Source: Ptychodera flava
Lineage: Eukaryota > Hemichordata > Enteropneusta > Ptychoderidae
NCBI RefSeq assembly: GCF_041260155.1
Contig: NW_027248277.1
Location: forward strand, 9,595,675-9,659,674
DNA: 64,000 nt
Direction of reading: 5' to 3'
This document shows positions 51,962 through 62,657 of the stretch, piece by piece (the stretch's first letter is position 1; the number at the start of each line of letters is the position of its first letter). The translations under genes were made by a program, and so were the position numbers. The notes beneath the pieces are model-generated. The model was not told the DNA's origin, ran no database searches, and was given only the letters and a program-made list of their open reading frames with translations.

Positions 51962-52342
51962 AGCAGGAATTTGTACGACACCTAGTTGTTACAAGCAATA
52001 AAATTGTAAGCTTATAATCTTTCGGTGTCAAACTCTTCACAAATTATCTGATACAACCAGATACATGAGTATTTGCATTTCAACGCAACCAAACAATGAG
52101 GGACGCAATAGCTTACTATAATCCATCTTACTGTCCCTCGACTGCTGCTAAGCAAATAATGTCAACATAAATGTGACACATTATGACATTAAAGTCTCAG
52201 AATTGTCAGACAATGAGAACTAAAGATGACGCGTTACTTTTTAATTTTTTATGAAAACCTACAATAACTGTAAAATATATATGATGTCTCGGGTACGGAG
52301 TCGTTCGCCAATCGTCAGAACAAAAATCATTGCCAATATCGA

Positions 52343-52373
52343 ATGACGTCATCCATAGTACCGTCATAAACAC
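52343..52373 (-). promoter_or_regulatory. Conserved 3' UTR block, gene A copy
   Basis: Identical over 31 bases to the gene B and gene C copies. It holds TGACGTCA at its start on the plus strand. Confidence 0.6.
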
Positions 52374-53662
52374 CTGTCATTGTCATAGCAACATATTACA
52401 CGAACAAAATATACAGGTTTCAAAGGTATATATGCCAAATCATCAACGGTAAAGGTTGATTAAATTTAAGAAGTTCGTATACATGTTGCAGTCCAATGTC
52501 AAATACTAAAGAGAATTATATATTTGTTCAAAACTTTGAAATAGAGTTGTCGTGAATAATTGCTTAGGATTTTTATAAAGGGTTGTTGTGAAATCTAACA
52601 ATAAGTGTTCCAATCTGAGAAAGAAGGCATTTTGAATGATGAATGTTTCGAGCTGTTAAGGTAGTTTGCGCCTCGAAATTGAAAGACTTCAACTTTTGCT
52701 TGAAAATTTAGATCTGTCCTTTTCATCAATGATCTATAATTTTCAATTACATAAATCAACCAAATGATCGACATTCGCCTACATCATTTGATATGGAAAG
52801 CCAGGTGTTTGGTTCGGCATTAGTCGATTATATTCTCATGTTGTAGGGAGTATGTGAAAGCTTTACTACGTTATATTCAATTTCATCTTGCATAAGTATA
52901 TCGAGGAAGCAAATCGGAGCAAAGTCATTTTTCACCCACGTGAAGTAACGTCGAGGCAATCACGTCAGCGTCTTGGGTCTTACTGTGAATAAGCAGAAAC
53001 AAATACCTATATATAATATTATCCCTGGTTCTAAATTTACCAACAAAAATATGGCTGAGAACTTTTGAATTGAAAGAAATGATTATTTGCGACATTAATT
53101 CTACTGACAAAGGTGTCCCATATATACGTCTACTGAGAACTTCTTCAAAGGGTAGCCATCCTTCAGTGTTGTTACCTGAAAAATGAGAACGCACAATAAT
53201 GAAGATAATTCTGCAAAATATGCAGCAAATGTCAATGCCAAATCTCAAAATACTCTATCTTGATTTAACTGGAACGTTTATCAAATGTCACATCGGGATA
53301 TGATACCGGTAAATGTCAAATGTTTCAACATGCTGCGAGACTATATTGAAATATTATATCTTCCTACAATCATTTCGAAAATAATACGTGCCATAAAACA
53401 TAGTTTCCTTCGTTTTCCAAATACCACATGCAGGATGAAAACTAATAATTTGTTGACTACCTATCTGACATACCTTGACTGTATGTTCACCTTGACTGTA
53501 TGTTCTCTCGATAATTGACTTGAACATTCTACCTATGGCACTAATGAAACTTTAATCATTATTGCATAAAATTCCTGTAAATTTTAACTTGGATGAAACA
53601 TGTAGCTGTAGATGAATGGCAATTCACCTCAGGATTGGTTATCGATAATGACCGAGTCTTAC

Positions 53663-53753
53663 CTTGTTAGTTATCCCATAGACTGTAACATGATAGACAC
53701 CAGAATCAACAGGACTGCAGATAAACTCAGTTTCTGAAAATCTCCTCCACTAT
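53663..53753 (-). CDS. Gene A exon 6: C-terminal hydrophobic (GPI-signal-like) tail and stop
   Basis: The acceptor is AATTTCAG|AT, the stop TAA is at 53673-53671, and the donor (G|GTAAGAC) follows base 53663, eight bases after the stop. It encodes a small polar stretch (DSGGD), a short hinge and a hydrophobic run (LSLSAVLLILVSIML) with only four residues after it. This is the pattern of a GPI-attachment signal: small omega-site residues, spacer, hydrophobic end, no cytosolic tail. Gene B has an exon of the same coding length (83 nt) and design. A single-pass anchor with almost no cytoplasmic tail is the alternative. Confidence 0.8.
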
Positions 53754-56700
53754 CTGAAATTAAATCGAATGAAATTTGGCCTAGTAATGGTTTCAATAAA
53801 CGGAAAAAATCAAGGATGACAATATCTTAAAATTGTTTGAGATCAATATTTTTTTCTTGACCTATTTATTTCATATTACAGACTCAAGTTTAATTTAAAG
53901 ATGGTTCACCTAATAATATATTCAAGAATAAAACTGTCTTCTATCGTCCTTGCAAATTTGACGATAAGATGTTTGTTCCAGTCTATCATTCGCATAATCG
54001 GATTTACATAAGCACCTTGTCAAATAACACAATCTTCTCGTATATTACAATGTAAGTTAAACCTTTCCAAAATTATTTCCAAAATGTAAATCTACTAATA
54101 TTATATCTGTTCGTTATACCCTTATACCCAATTTTACATCGCCATCCATCAATCAATCCATACATTCATCTGTCCATAATTTATTCATTCATTCGTTCAT
54201 TCATTCGTTCATTCATTCAGCCATTCGTATTTACGTATACATACATACATACATACATACATACATACATACATACATACATACATACATACATACATAC
54301 ATACATACATACATACATACATACATACATACACGCACACACGCAAGCACTCACCTGTACAGCCCGTTTTACCAGTGACATCAACGCACCCCGTTGCAGG
54401 ACCAGGTTCTGCTTTCAGACACGCCCATTTGTAAGCGCTGCAGTCATCTGCTGACTCGATTTTCACAGCTGCTGTCATACCATTGGTCAATCCTTTGTCT
54501 GCACTAGACCCATCAGCATTAGCAGGTACTTTTGTCGGAGCATCGGTCACATCAATGGGTTTGGACAGTTTCGCCCCAGTGGCGGACAGGTCGGTGTTGT
54601 CCGAGAGGTATAACTTGTAAGACGTCAAGGTCACCTCGGTGGCTTGGATGCTCACTAAAGCGGCATTGAAGGTCAGCGTGGTGGCTTTAGTTCGATTGAG
54701 TTTGTAAGTTGCCGGTGCAGTAATCGTAAATGTGCGATCTTTGAAAGCCATCGCTGAAAACGAGTTAGAGATGCCATCAGTTTATGGTTTCACATGTGAT
54801 ATAAGACAGTGATGGTAGTGGAAAAAATGGTGTTTCTACAAATAGCATGGAGGTCCAGGGAGACATTCGAATGAGAAGCAATGATATATCGCATCAATTT
54901 ATTTAGTAAAAGCAGTGTATTGATTTCGCTGTTGAATGGTATTTATGACGGTCTGACAGTATTCCTTCATTCTGAAACACAAAGTAAAGTGTGTGCCTCG
55001 TATTTGAAAACTGTTTACTAAATATCACTCTATTTGAAAAACAATCTTTGGCTGTGAACTGCGTTATGCACTCGGGGATACTCACACATGATGGAAGCCA
55101 GAAATTGCAAGTCAGCTGGAAACTAGTGATGCACTTATTGTATGATGCAACTACATATAGTTTTGTGAAAGATTCGACGGTAGGGTTTTGGCTTAGTTTC
55201 TGATGTATTTACCTGAACAATCTTTGGACGTTAAAGCAATGCATATGACGCTGTTGCCGGGCACGACTTTGATGCAGAGTTTGTCGTAGTGTGCACAATT
55301 ATCTGCTTTCAAGATTTGTACACTAGCGGTCATGCCAGATGTTACTCCAGTCGTTTCTCCGTTGGCATTAGCCGGCACGGAGGCTGGTCCATCTTTCACG
55401 TCTATCGCATCGGAAACCTTAGCATCAGTGGCGTCCAGGTCATCCTTGTCAGAGAGGTACAGTTTGGTGGAAGTTACGGTGGTGGGTGTAGCTTGATCAT
55501 TCACAAAACCAGCTTTGAAAGTGATGGCTGTTGCGACGACTCTGTTGAACGTGTACGTAGCCGGTGACGTGATCTCAAAACTACCCGCCTTGAAAGCTAT
55601 AACTGAAAATACGACAATATCCTTATTAACACATTTTTAGGGTTGCCTCTGAGCATCAAATATTATCTCCCTACATTGCTAGCCTGCTATATGCTTCCGT
55701 GGTACATTTTATTATTCTTTTGCAATGTACCCTTTTGCACTATTCTAGGAAACCTTGTGAATACACAGGGACATAGCATCGGCCCTTTTGATTGCTTGAT
55801 GTAGCAGGGAGACAATACATTTTAAGGCCTCCTCTGTTATATCAGATATTAGATATGTAATAATTAGCTTTTGGTTGGCTTCCAAAATTATTATGATTGA
55901 AATGCTATTCAAACTTTCTTTTTACTTCAGACAACAAATCTAGCTTATGCCCATGTTGAAAATTTTGTTCCATCTGCGATCAGCACAGTTGAACATACTA
56001 TCATGTCTTTAATTTTTGATTTCTAAAATATCTGTAATCAATATCAGAGGAAAGCTATGGAGGGATCCGGAGCTGAATGTCGCCATGCTAATATGAGTTA
56101 CATAATAAGCGTTGGATCAATCAGACCAATAAAGACAATGCATAGCAAGCATTTTTTCTGAAATCCAGTTTTCTTAGGGACAGTTCCATTATGCATTACT
56201 TACTTTGAAGCACATGGCACAATTAAATATCTATCAGATCACTGTAGCACGTTTCATCAAATTTAATGCTGTAATTACGGAGTTATGTCAACAATTACAA
56301 AACTCCTTTAAATGTGCAAATGAACCCTCAATTAAGTTTACACTACTAAATGCTTTACACCACAATTAGATATCTGTCGGATCAGTATCTGCAGCAGATT
56401 TCATCACATTTGGTGCAGTTATTTTGGAGTTATATCACTAATTATTAAATATGAAAATGAGCTACTCATTAACTCGACACCACACAGTGCTTAAAGCGAC
56501 AATTACATATTGATCAGATCAATATCTGTACCTGGTTTTACCAAATTTGGTGCCATAATTTCAGAGTTATATCACTAATTTTCAAAATTCGTTAAATATG
56601 CAACTGAATCCTTAAATAATTTCACACTACTAAATGCTTCTCAACACGGTTAGATATATGTCGGATAAGTATAAGCAGCAGATGTCATCACATTTGGCGC

Positions 56701-59700
56701 AGTTGTATCGGAATTATATGACTAATTACAAAACTTCATTAAATATGCAAATGAGCTATTTCTTAGCTTGACACTGCTCAATGCTTCTCAGTACAATTAG
56801 ATATCTATCAGATCAATATTTATAGCAGGTATCATCAAATTTAGTGTAGGAATTTCGGAGTTATATCACTAATTAAAAAGTTTATTAAATATGCAAATGA
56901 GCAGATAATTGACATGACACTCATAGTGTCATTATAATGTTCTGAGATTGTCATTGGTGAAAAGTTTCATAAGATTTTGTGCAGTATTTCTTGATTTGTT
57001 GACACTCTCATTACTGTCTCTATAGGAAACCATTACATGAAAAAAGGTGTTTCATAAAATGTCATTAAAATGCCACATCAACCAAAATCTAATCAGTTCT
57101 TGCAATTGACATACAGTACCTTTCTACCAAATCTGACTTGAATCTGTTCAGGCGTTTGAGTTATCGTGTAAACAGACAGACACACAGACACACACTCACA
57201 CAGACAGACAGACATCGCGACGACATTAGCTCACGTGTGTGAACACGTGAGCTAAAAACTAAGATACCTGGTATTGTCTATAGCAGCCGTTTACTAAGAA
57301 ATACACACTCACAACAAATGGCGCTTCGGGGAAGTCCACTTAAACATTTGTTTACATAGACACTATTTTTAATTTGTTTACCGAATACAGTGTTTTCTCG
57401 TGTATTAATCTTATGTTTTACACATATATTAATCAAAAATACGCTGCTTATAGCGTTCTAAATTTTGGCCATGGTGAGGACTGTGGGGTCATTGCTTAAC
57501 TCTAACCTCGTTTTGAATCAATATTTCAAAAATTATTAGGCTAAACTCTATCACGTTTAAAAGAATTAGCAAGGGTGAAAAGGCCCGAGAAATGATGAAT
57601 TTATTAGATATTAAAATATAAACGAATATTACTTCTCTATACACATTCTTTCCTGTCAGGAAAATCGACACATTAATCATAATCTAGTGATGAGAATCTC
57701 TGTAGCTGTTTTTACTAATATGTAATACTTACAATCACAATTAGTAGCGATTGGTGTTACACACTGACTTGTGTCCTTTGTACCCCAAGATACTTTTATG
57801 CAGAGATGATTGTAGGCAGCACACTTTGTACCATCTGAAACCTTCACAGCGGCAGTCATATCAGTTGATAATCCCTTATCAGCAGCAGAACCATCGGCAC
57901 CAGCAGGTACTGATATAGGTGCATTGGCCGTGAAGGATATCGACTCAGATATCGCACCTGTCAGATCATTTCCCGGTGATAAGAACAGCTCTACGCCAGT
58001 CAGCGTGACTAGAGTGCCAGTATTCGTCAACGCAACTTTGCAGGTTATAAGTGTATCAGTGTGGCGGTTGAACGTTACAGTACCAGTGGGTGCTGTAATC
58101 TCAAAGCTATTCCCGTTGATAGTAACCGCTGAAATAGGAGGGATATTGCATAAGATGATTGAGGTAAACATGTAACAATATATCTGCATCAATATACACC
58201 ACTACTTTGCTGACATTAACATTTACAGAATCAGGGAGCTGCTATAATGCTTGAGTTGAAATTTCAAGTTGGATTTGTGCATTTTGATTCAATGAAATGA
58301 TTTCTTGGAAGGAAAACAATATAATCTGATAATAAACACTTGCGAGATATAATTCTTCTTCAGCAATAATAATAAGCATGTTTTAGCAGTACTGAAGCGT
58401 GCAACCTTCTTTTGAAATTCAACACTTCTCTTTTTTGTTTTTCATTTATTTTATTGTATGTATTGCAATATCAGCCATAGTCAAACCTTTTTAGTTATTC
58501 GTAAAACAGACAACTACCATCTATGAATTGTCTCTCAAGGCGCAACTTTGTATGTATTCTTGGCTAAAGCATTAAAACACTTGGGACTAGTGGTATACAA
58601 TTAGCTGTTAGAGAAGTGTCTTAAAATCTACTAAACTTTAAGCATCATTGCACAAAAAGCATATCTGAAATATGACGTTTGACGGTGACCCTGGATTTTT
58701 TCCATGATTTTGAAAGAGAATGGTTAAAAGTATGCTTGAAAAAGGTTTGAGCGAAAGTTAAAGTCTTCTTTTCAAGGCGCGGACTACTTTAATACAAAAA
58801 TTATGCGGATCTTACGGCAGAAAAAATTAACAATGGACACCCCTTAGATGCAGACAAGTCAACTTATCGCTCGCGTAGTTTGTCATATATTTGAATAATC
58901 ACGACGAACTAGATTTGACCTCAACGATTGCCTTTCAGATAATTCCATATTATTCCATTATCGAGGATGGATACACGTTCATTACGTCTGGAGTATCATC
59001 CGAGCTGAATGATAGAGAATATGACTCATCACATTGCACAAGCCAAAAATTAGTTTTTTGTCGCTAAATAAAATGAGTTATTACTAATCCTGGGTTCAAA
59101 CTCTTAAATATTTTTTGAATAATATCAATATGCCCTTGATAAACTGTTCTTTTCGTGCTTGGCAAATTGTAAATCATTTCTAGTCGTCTGTCGCGTAAGC
59201 GAAGTACACGACGCTCACGTTGGCGTACATCGGCAAATGCCAGAGATCTCTCTGTTTTCACGTATCTTCCGCGAAGTTATACCATATTCAAAATTAGCAT
59301 ACGCCTTGAAATTTAACACACACAGATCACGTTATTTTCGAGATTAAAGTCGATTGAATCCCAAGAAGTCGGTCAGACAGGCCGTGCCCGACCGGGGTTG
59401 CAATGCTTACGGAACCCACGGCAATAATGCGACCAGCTTTGAGTTCGTCCTTCGAAAATTATTCACTTAATAATTTCCTTTGCAATATGTGAGCATTACA
59501 TTTTGTTCTTTCATCGTTTGGGTTACATCGTCGTTGTCTATATAAGAGAATATTGATTTTACGACACTACTTTTAGAGGTTCAGCTTGCTGCCAGGACGC
59601 TTGAATTGAAACTTCATGTTTACGGCATGAAAGTACTCTCGTGCGTCGAAAGTTCAGGCCATTGCCAATTATGCGAATACAAAACCAAGATGCTGAAAAT

Positions 59701-60772
59701 TAGCAAAGTGGAAGTACTAAATTTCTTACCAGAACAAGTATCGATCGCGGAAATATCGGCTGCCATGCAGTTTGTATGACAAACGTATCAAAGATTGCCA
59801 CAAAAACTACTCGACACACAAAATTGATGACGTAGACGCGGGTTATCATTACGTACAATGGCCCAGGGGGACAATCCCGTATTTTGCCAAGAGATGATAA
59901 ACTTAGCTCGTGCATAGTCAATAGTCATATATTATGAAGGTATAAGCAACAGCGAACGACATGCCAAACTTTGATACACTATATCTAAAACCCAAGTTTC
60001 GACATGCATTACTACACAGATCCCTTCAATATGGCGATCGAAACTGCCATCTTTCAGAACACGCGGGGGACTGAAAAAAATTGTATCGGATGAAAACTCT
60101 ATGAGTATAGCAACATCATTACGTTGACTTTAACAGGCTCTCAATAATTTTGTCGTCTAATTTTATAAGAGCTTATGAGTGAGAAAATACGAGGGGATCG
60201 AGGAAAGTAAACACAAAAGTGACAACATCAACTCTAATGTTATTAGGAGACTTTTACATCACGTGTAGAGCAGTATGGAAGACTCGCGCGCTAAAATATG
60301 ACTGCCTTCTTTGTTGGCAATTTTACATAATGGTTTTCGGGTTGCTTTCATATTTTGTTTGTCATTACTTCTAAAAATCAACAGTGGCTTTATCATCAAA
60401 CTTTTGTTTTGTAATAGTATTTGAATAGGTTGTCAATCTTCGTATGGCAGTCCCATGGGGCAGTTGTTCATGGAGTGTCCAAAGCCATGCCTAAGATGGG
60501 TAAATTGTCTGCCTTTCTAGTGTAGCTGAGAAGCCCCTATTTCGGGAGAGATAAGAGAGTTAATTTTAGGAAAACTATCCATACCGAGTATCGTTGTGTG
60601 GCATTGTACAAAACAGAAAACGAGATTAAAAATACACATATACCCCGATTTTTGGATTGAGTACCTCACAATATTAAGTGAATTTAGGAATTATGACTTT
60701 AAAACTGCACTTACTTGCGTAAACCGCACAGATGAAGTTCAGTACAATGACTGTCACAGCGAATAACTTCAT
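53671..60772 (-). CDS. Gene A: secreted, GPI-anchor-type protein with three repeated ~130-aa domains (complete, 5 coding exons)
   Basis: Spliced coding exons, in transcription order, are 60772-60715, 58128-57733, 55602-55213, 54753-54355 and 53753-53671. They total 1326 nt, or 441 residues plus stop. Every junction is GT..AG and every one is phase 1, so the reading frame runs through without breaks. Residues 1-19 are a signal peptide; about 20-151, 152-281 and 282-414 are three copies of one domain; 415-441 form a short spacer and a hydrophobic tail ending at the stop, the layout of a GPI-attachment signal. The predicted product is therefore extracellular and tethered to the outer membrane face. 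I do not recognise the domain; its repeated strands and loop pattern suggest an Ig/CARDB-like beta-sandwich, which is inference. The gene is one of a tandem set with gene B and gene C. A TATA box and a 5' UTR exon lie upstream at 61.1-61.2 kb. Confidence 0.85.
54235..54332. repeat. (ATAC)n microsatellite next to the gene A domain 3 donor
   Basis: About 24 units, starting about 25 bases inside the intron from the donor at 54354. Confidence 0.95.
54355..54753 (-). CDS. Gene A exon 5: domain 3
   Basis: This exon is 399 nt (133 codons), phase 1-1, with acceptor TTTTCAG|CG and donor G|GTGAGT. It encodes domain 3 (about residues 282-414). Landmarks are TITAPATYKLNRT (NRT is an N-glycosylation sequon), LYLSDNTDLSATGAK, IDVTDAPTKVPANADG, MTAAVKIES, and the Cys pair DCSAYKWAC followed by two more Cys. 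It is very close to gene B domain 3, sharing the NTDLSATGAK stretch. The donor is followed within about 25 bases by a long (ATAC)n tract in the intron; the open frame into that tract is not coding. Confidence 0.85.
55213..55602 (-). CDS. Gene A exon 4: domain 2
   Basis: This exon is 390 nt (130 codons), phase 1-1, with acceptor TTTTCAG|TT and donor G|GTAAAT. It encodes domain 2 (about residues 152-281). Landmarks are GSFEITSPATYTFNRV, LYLSDKDDL, an IDVKDGPASVPANANG loop, and the Cys pair NCAHYDKLC followed by two more Cys. The loop after VPANANG is shorter than in the other copies and lacks the ADKGL segment, which accounts for the smaller exon. Confidence 0.85.
56190..57255 (-). mobile_element. 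Hairpin-plus-minisatellite element, copy 2 (in gene A intron 3)
   Basis: Reverse orientation of the 33.6-kb copy. Its hairpin is at 57226-57255 with the same 12-bp stem and a different loop. It then carries (CAGA)-rich sequence, GAGTTATCGTGTAA, and about five ~140-bp repeats with ATATGCAAATGAGC. It lies inside the intron between gene A domain exons 1 and 2. Confidence 0.55.
57733..58128 (-). CDS. Gene A exon 3: domain 1
   Basis: This exon is 396 nt (132 codons), phase 1-1, with acceptor TTTCAG|CG and donor T|GTAAGT. It encodes one complete domain (about residues 20-151). Visible landmarks are SFEITAPTG, the FNRH motif shared by domain 1 of gene B, a VELFLSPGNDL strand/loop, a VPAGADGSAADKGL loop, the AAVKV strand, and paired Cys residues spaced C-x6-C near KCAAYNHLC followed by two more Cys near the end. 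It is more like gene B domain 1 than like its own neighbours, so a three-domain gene was probably duplicated whole. Confidence 0.85.
58200..60700 (-). other. Gene A intron 2
   Basis: Intron between the signal-peptide exon and domain 1. I searched it for further domain exons by the conserved LYLSD, KVPA.ADG and CLKV words and found none. It holds one partial dispersed repeat. Confidence 0.55.
58675..58800. repeat. Dispersed AT-rich repeat family, partial copy
   Basis: Shares GATTTTGAAAGAGAATGGTT and CAAGGCGCGGACTACTTT-type ends with 46600-46700. It lies in gene A intron 2. Confidence 0.4.
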
Positions 60773-60789
60773 TTTACTCTGCTTCAACC
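60715..60789 (-). CDS. Gene A exon 2: 5' UTR end, start codon and signal peptide
   Basis: The acceptor (TTTTTAAAG) precedes base 60789. The ATG is at 60772-60770, and the donor (A|GTAAGT) follows base 60715. The coding part is 58 nt and encodes MKLFAVTVIVLNFICAVYA: a Lys after Met, a hydrophobic core, and a small-residue Ala-x-Tyr-Ala end typical of signal peptidase sites. The split codon (A + CG) joins the exon in phase 1 to the first domain exon at 58128. This ATG was chosen because it is the only one in the exon that both gives a signal peptide and splices in frame to the domains. Confidence 0.85.
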
Positions 60790-61098
60790 CTTTAAAAAGA
60801 TGAAGCAATGTAAAGATTAGTTCTATGTGAATAAGTTTGGTTAAACTGAAATATGTTTTTACCTACCACAGCAGCACTACATTTCGTACAAACTTTATCC
60901 AAAATATTTTACGAGTCACTACGGACGATAGATGTGCAAGTCATGGAGGACGCCTGCAGCAGATGTGGGAACGAATTTGACAAAATACTGTATCGTGATG
61001 TTTTCGTTGCGCAAATTTGTACAGCACATATCTTCCTTGACAAAGTACATGTATGTCTCTTCATATGAAAAATTCTGCGTTTTGGACAAAATACTTAC

Positions 61099-61157
61099 CG
61101 GACATTCGAGAAACTTGTTCTAGTCTACGTGTACTGGCGGTACAACAGAAAGTTTAC
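61099..61157 (-). other. Gene A 5' UTR exon (exon 1)
   Basis: A strong donor, CCG|GTAAGT, follows base 61099. The 5' end is inferred to lie about 30 bases downstream of the TATA box, near 61157. The exon has no ATG in frame with the protein. It matches the position and design of the gene B leader exon: both carry a TAGACyArAACA-like stretch just before the donor region. The intron to exon 2 is 61098-60790. Confidence 0.6.
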
Positions 61158-61180
61158 TGACTCAGTCGATTCCTAGCAGT

Positions 61181-61188
61181 CTTAAATA
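61181..61188 (-). promoter_or_regulatory. Gene A TATA box (TATTTAAG)
   Basis: Read on the minus strand this is ACAATATTTAAGAC. Gene B has ACAATATATAAGAC at the matching place relative to its leader exon. A CCAAT motif (minus strand, about 61224-61228) lies some 36 bases upstream. The shared context between paralogs supports a true core promoter. Confidence 0.6.
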
Positions 61189-61189
61189 T

Positions 61190-62164
61190 TGTAAAATGTG
61201 CAGATATTAAATTCACACTATGATTGGATGAAAATTTCAAAAGGAGTGGCATAAGGAATAATGATCAACAAGTCAGTGTACTGTCATTTTCATAGATGAT
61301 TGCTTGCTTAATATTAACAGTCATTAATTTGACTATCCGCATTGTCGCTTGTATTGAAACGGAAAAAAAATGACACGTGCGATAACTCTTTCACTTCCAT
61401 CTTGTAAATTCACAAATAATTTTTTCTTTCAATTTTTGGGTGGTGCACGAAAGGTTCGGGCAAATCCAAGTATTGAGGCAGCCCATTGAAGAAAGATTTA
61501 GACTTTGGCAATTTATGACATTCGCTTCGAACCGTTTTAGCGATCGTTGACCCCGTGCTCAGGTTGAACTTTGCTTTATCGTTGTCATGGAGTATAGCAT
61601 TGTTAAAGCCTAACGCCGTCGCATACTCCGCACCTGTTCAAATTTTGATCGCCATTGCATTCTTTTAACAACGACTTTATGAGAGTCATAATTCTGGCCT
61701 GACAGTCTCCTCCCAAAACACGGTGACTCTTCTCAAGGGAAATTTCCTATAAGCACTTAATACGGGAGTATTACCTCTAATCCTCTGTCAAAGGCTCTTA
61801 TTAAAGGCCCCTCAGACAACTTTTCTCTTATGGATCACGGGCAAGCTTCCTGTTGACAAAGAGGAATGGCTGTGATAGCTTCCGCTTGCCCTAGAGACAC
61901 GATTTACTGTAATACTTCATCCAGCGGTACGATTAACCCTTCTGTCTATAATAGTTAGCAAATATTTGGCCCAAGAAAGTAAAATAGAGATCAGGGTGGA
62001 ACATGGGACAAAAGTACATGTAAATCTAGGTAGAAGTAGGAGAATTATAATATTACGAGGACTGTAATGCACCAAAGGTTGAACAGAGAAATTTGACATT
62101 ATATAAGAATGCGAGCAAAACAGAGGGATTGTTAAACAGGAAAATTATTATGATAACAACAGAG

Positions 62165-62216
<52 letters not shown>

Positions 62217-62650
62217 AAAATATTTTAGAAAGAGTTGTTGACAGACATACTAGATATTAGCAAGAAGAGACAGAGGGACGGAGACAAGTTTACGGTCATA
62301 AATTATTACACAGGCCAAATCACTTGTTTGTTTCAGCGAAGGAAAGGATTTTAAAAAATACTATGGATTTTCTTCGCTATAGTGGGATACATTGGTCAGG
62401 TCTTTAAGCCAAATATTCGAGAGTTTCAAATACAAATCGTGTATGGATTAAAATTGCAATACCTTTATATTCCTCATTGCTGTTTTCCAATTTACGTCCA
62501 ATTTTATATCATTTAGTGATCTCATTATTTTGGACTCCATTCGATAAATTTAATGCCAAAGAAATAATTGACCTTGCCTTTAGTATGCCTTTGTAAAAAA
62601 ATATCCAACAAATAGAACAACAGAGTAGAAACGTCGATTTTAATTTACAC
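61190..62650. other. Intergenic spacer between gene C 3' end and gene A promoter
   Basis: About 1.45 kb with a CCAAT motif near the gene A start and a (GA)n tract. No gene seen. Confidence 0.5.
62169..62215. repeat. (GA)n microsatellite
   Basis: Pure GA run between the gene A promoter and the gene C polyA signal. Confidence 0.95.
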
Positions 62651-62657
62651 AACAATC

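Larger units (their letters stand above)
51327..53175 (-). other. Gene A 3' UTR exon and polyadenylation region
   Basis: An acceptor (TTTTTCAG) before base 53175 opens a non-coding exon starting GTAACAACACTG. Gene B has the same start after its own acceptor at 41303. The exon is inferred to run to an AATAAA signal on the minus strand (51332-51327), whose surroundings resemble those of the gene B and gene C signals. It contains the conserved 31-base block (52343-52373) and an inserted foldback element at 51353-51961. Exact exon limits and any further intron cannot be fixed without transcripts. Confidence 0.5.

Noticed and set aside
54235..54332. CRISPR-like regular repeats
   Set aside because: Pure tetranucleotide microsatellite with no spacers, in animal DNA.
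54209..54354. Continuation of the gene A domain 3 frame into a Cys-Val-Tyr-Met repeat
   Set aside because: It is the (ATAC)n tract beyond a good GTGAGT donor; all sibling domain exons end at the matching position.
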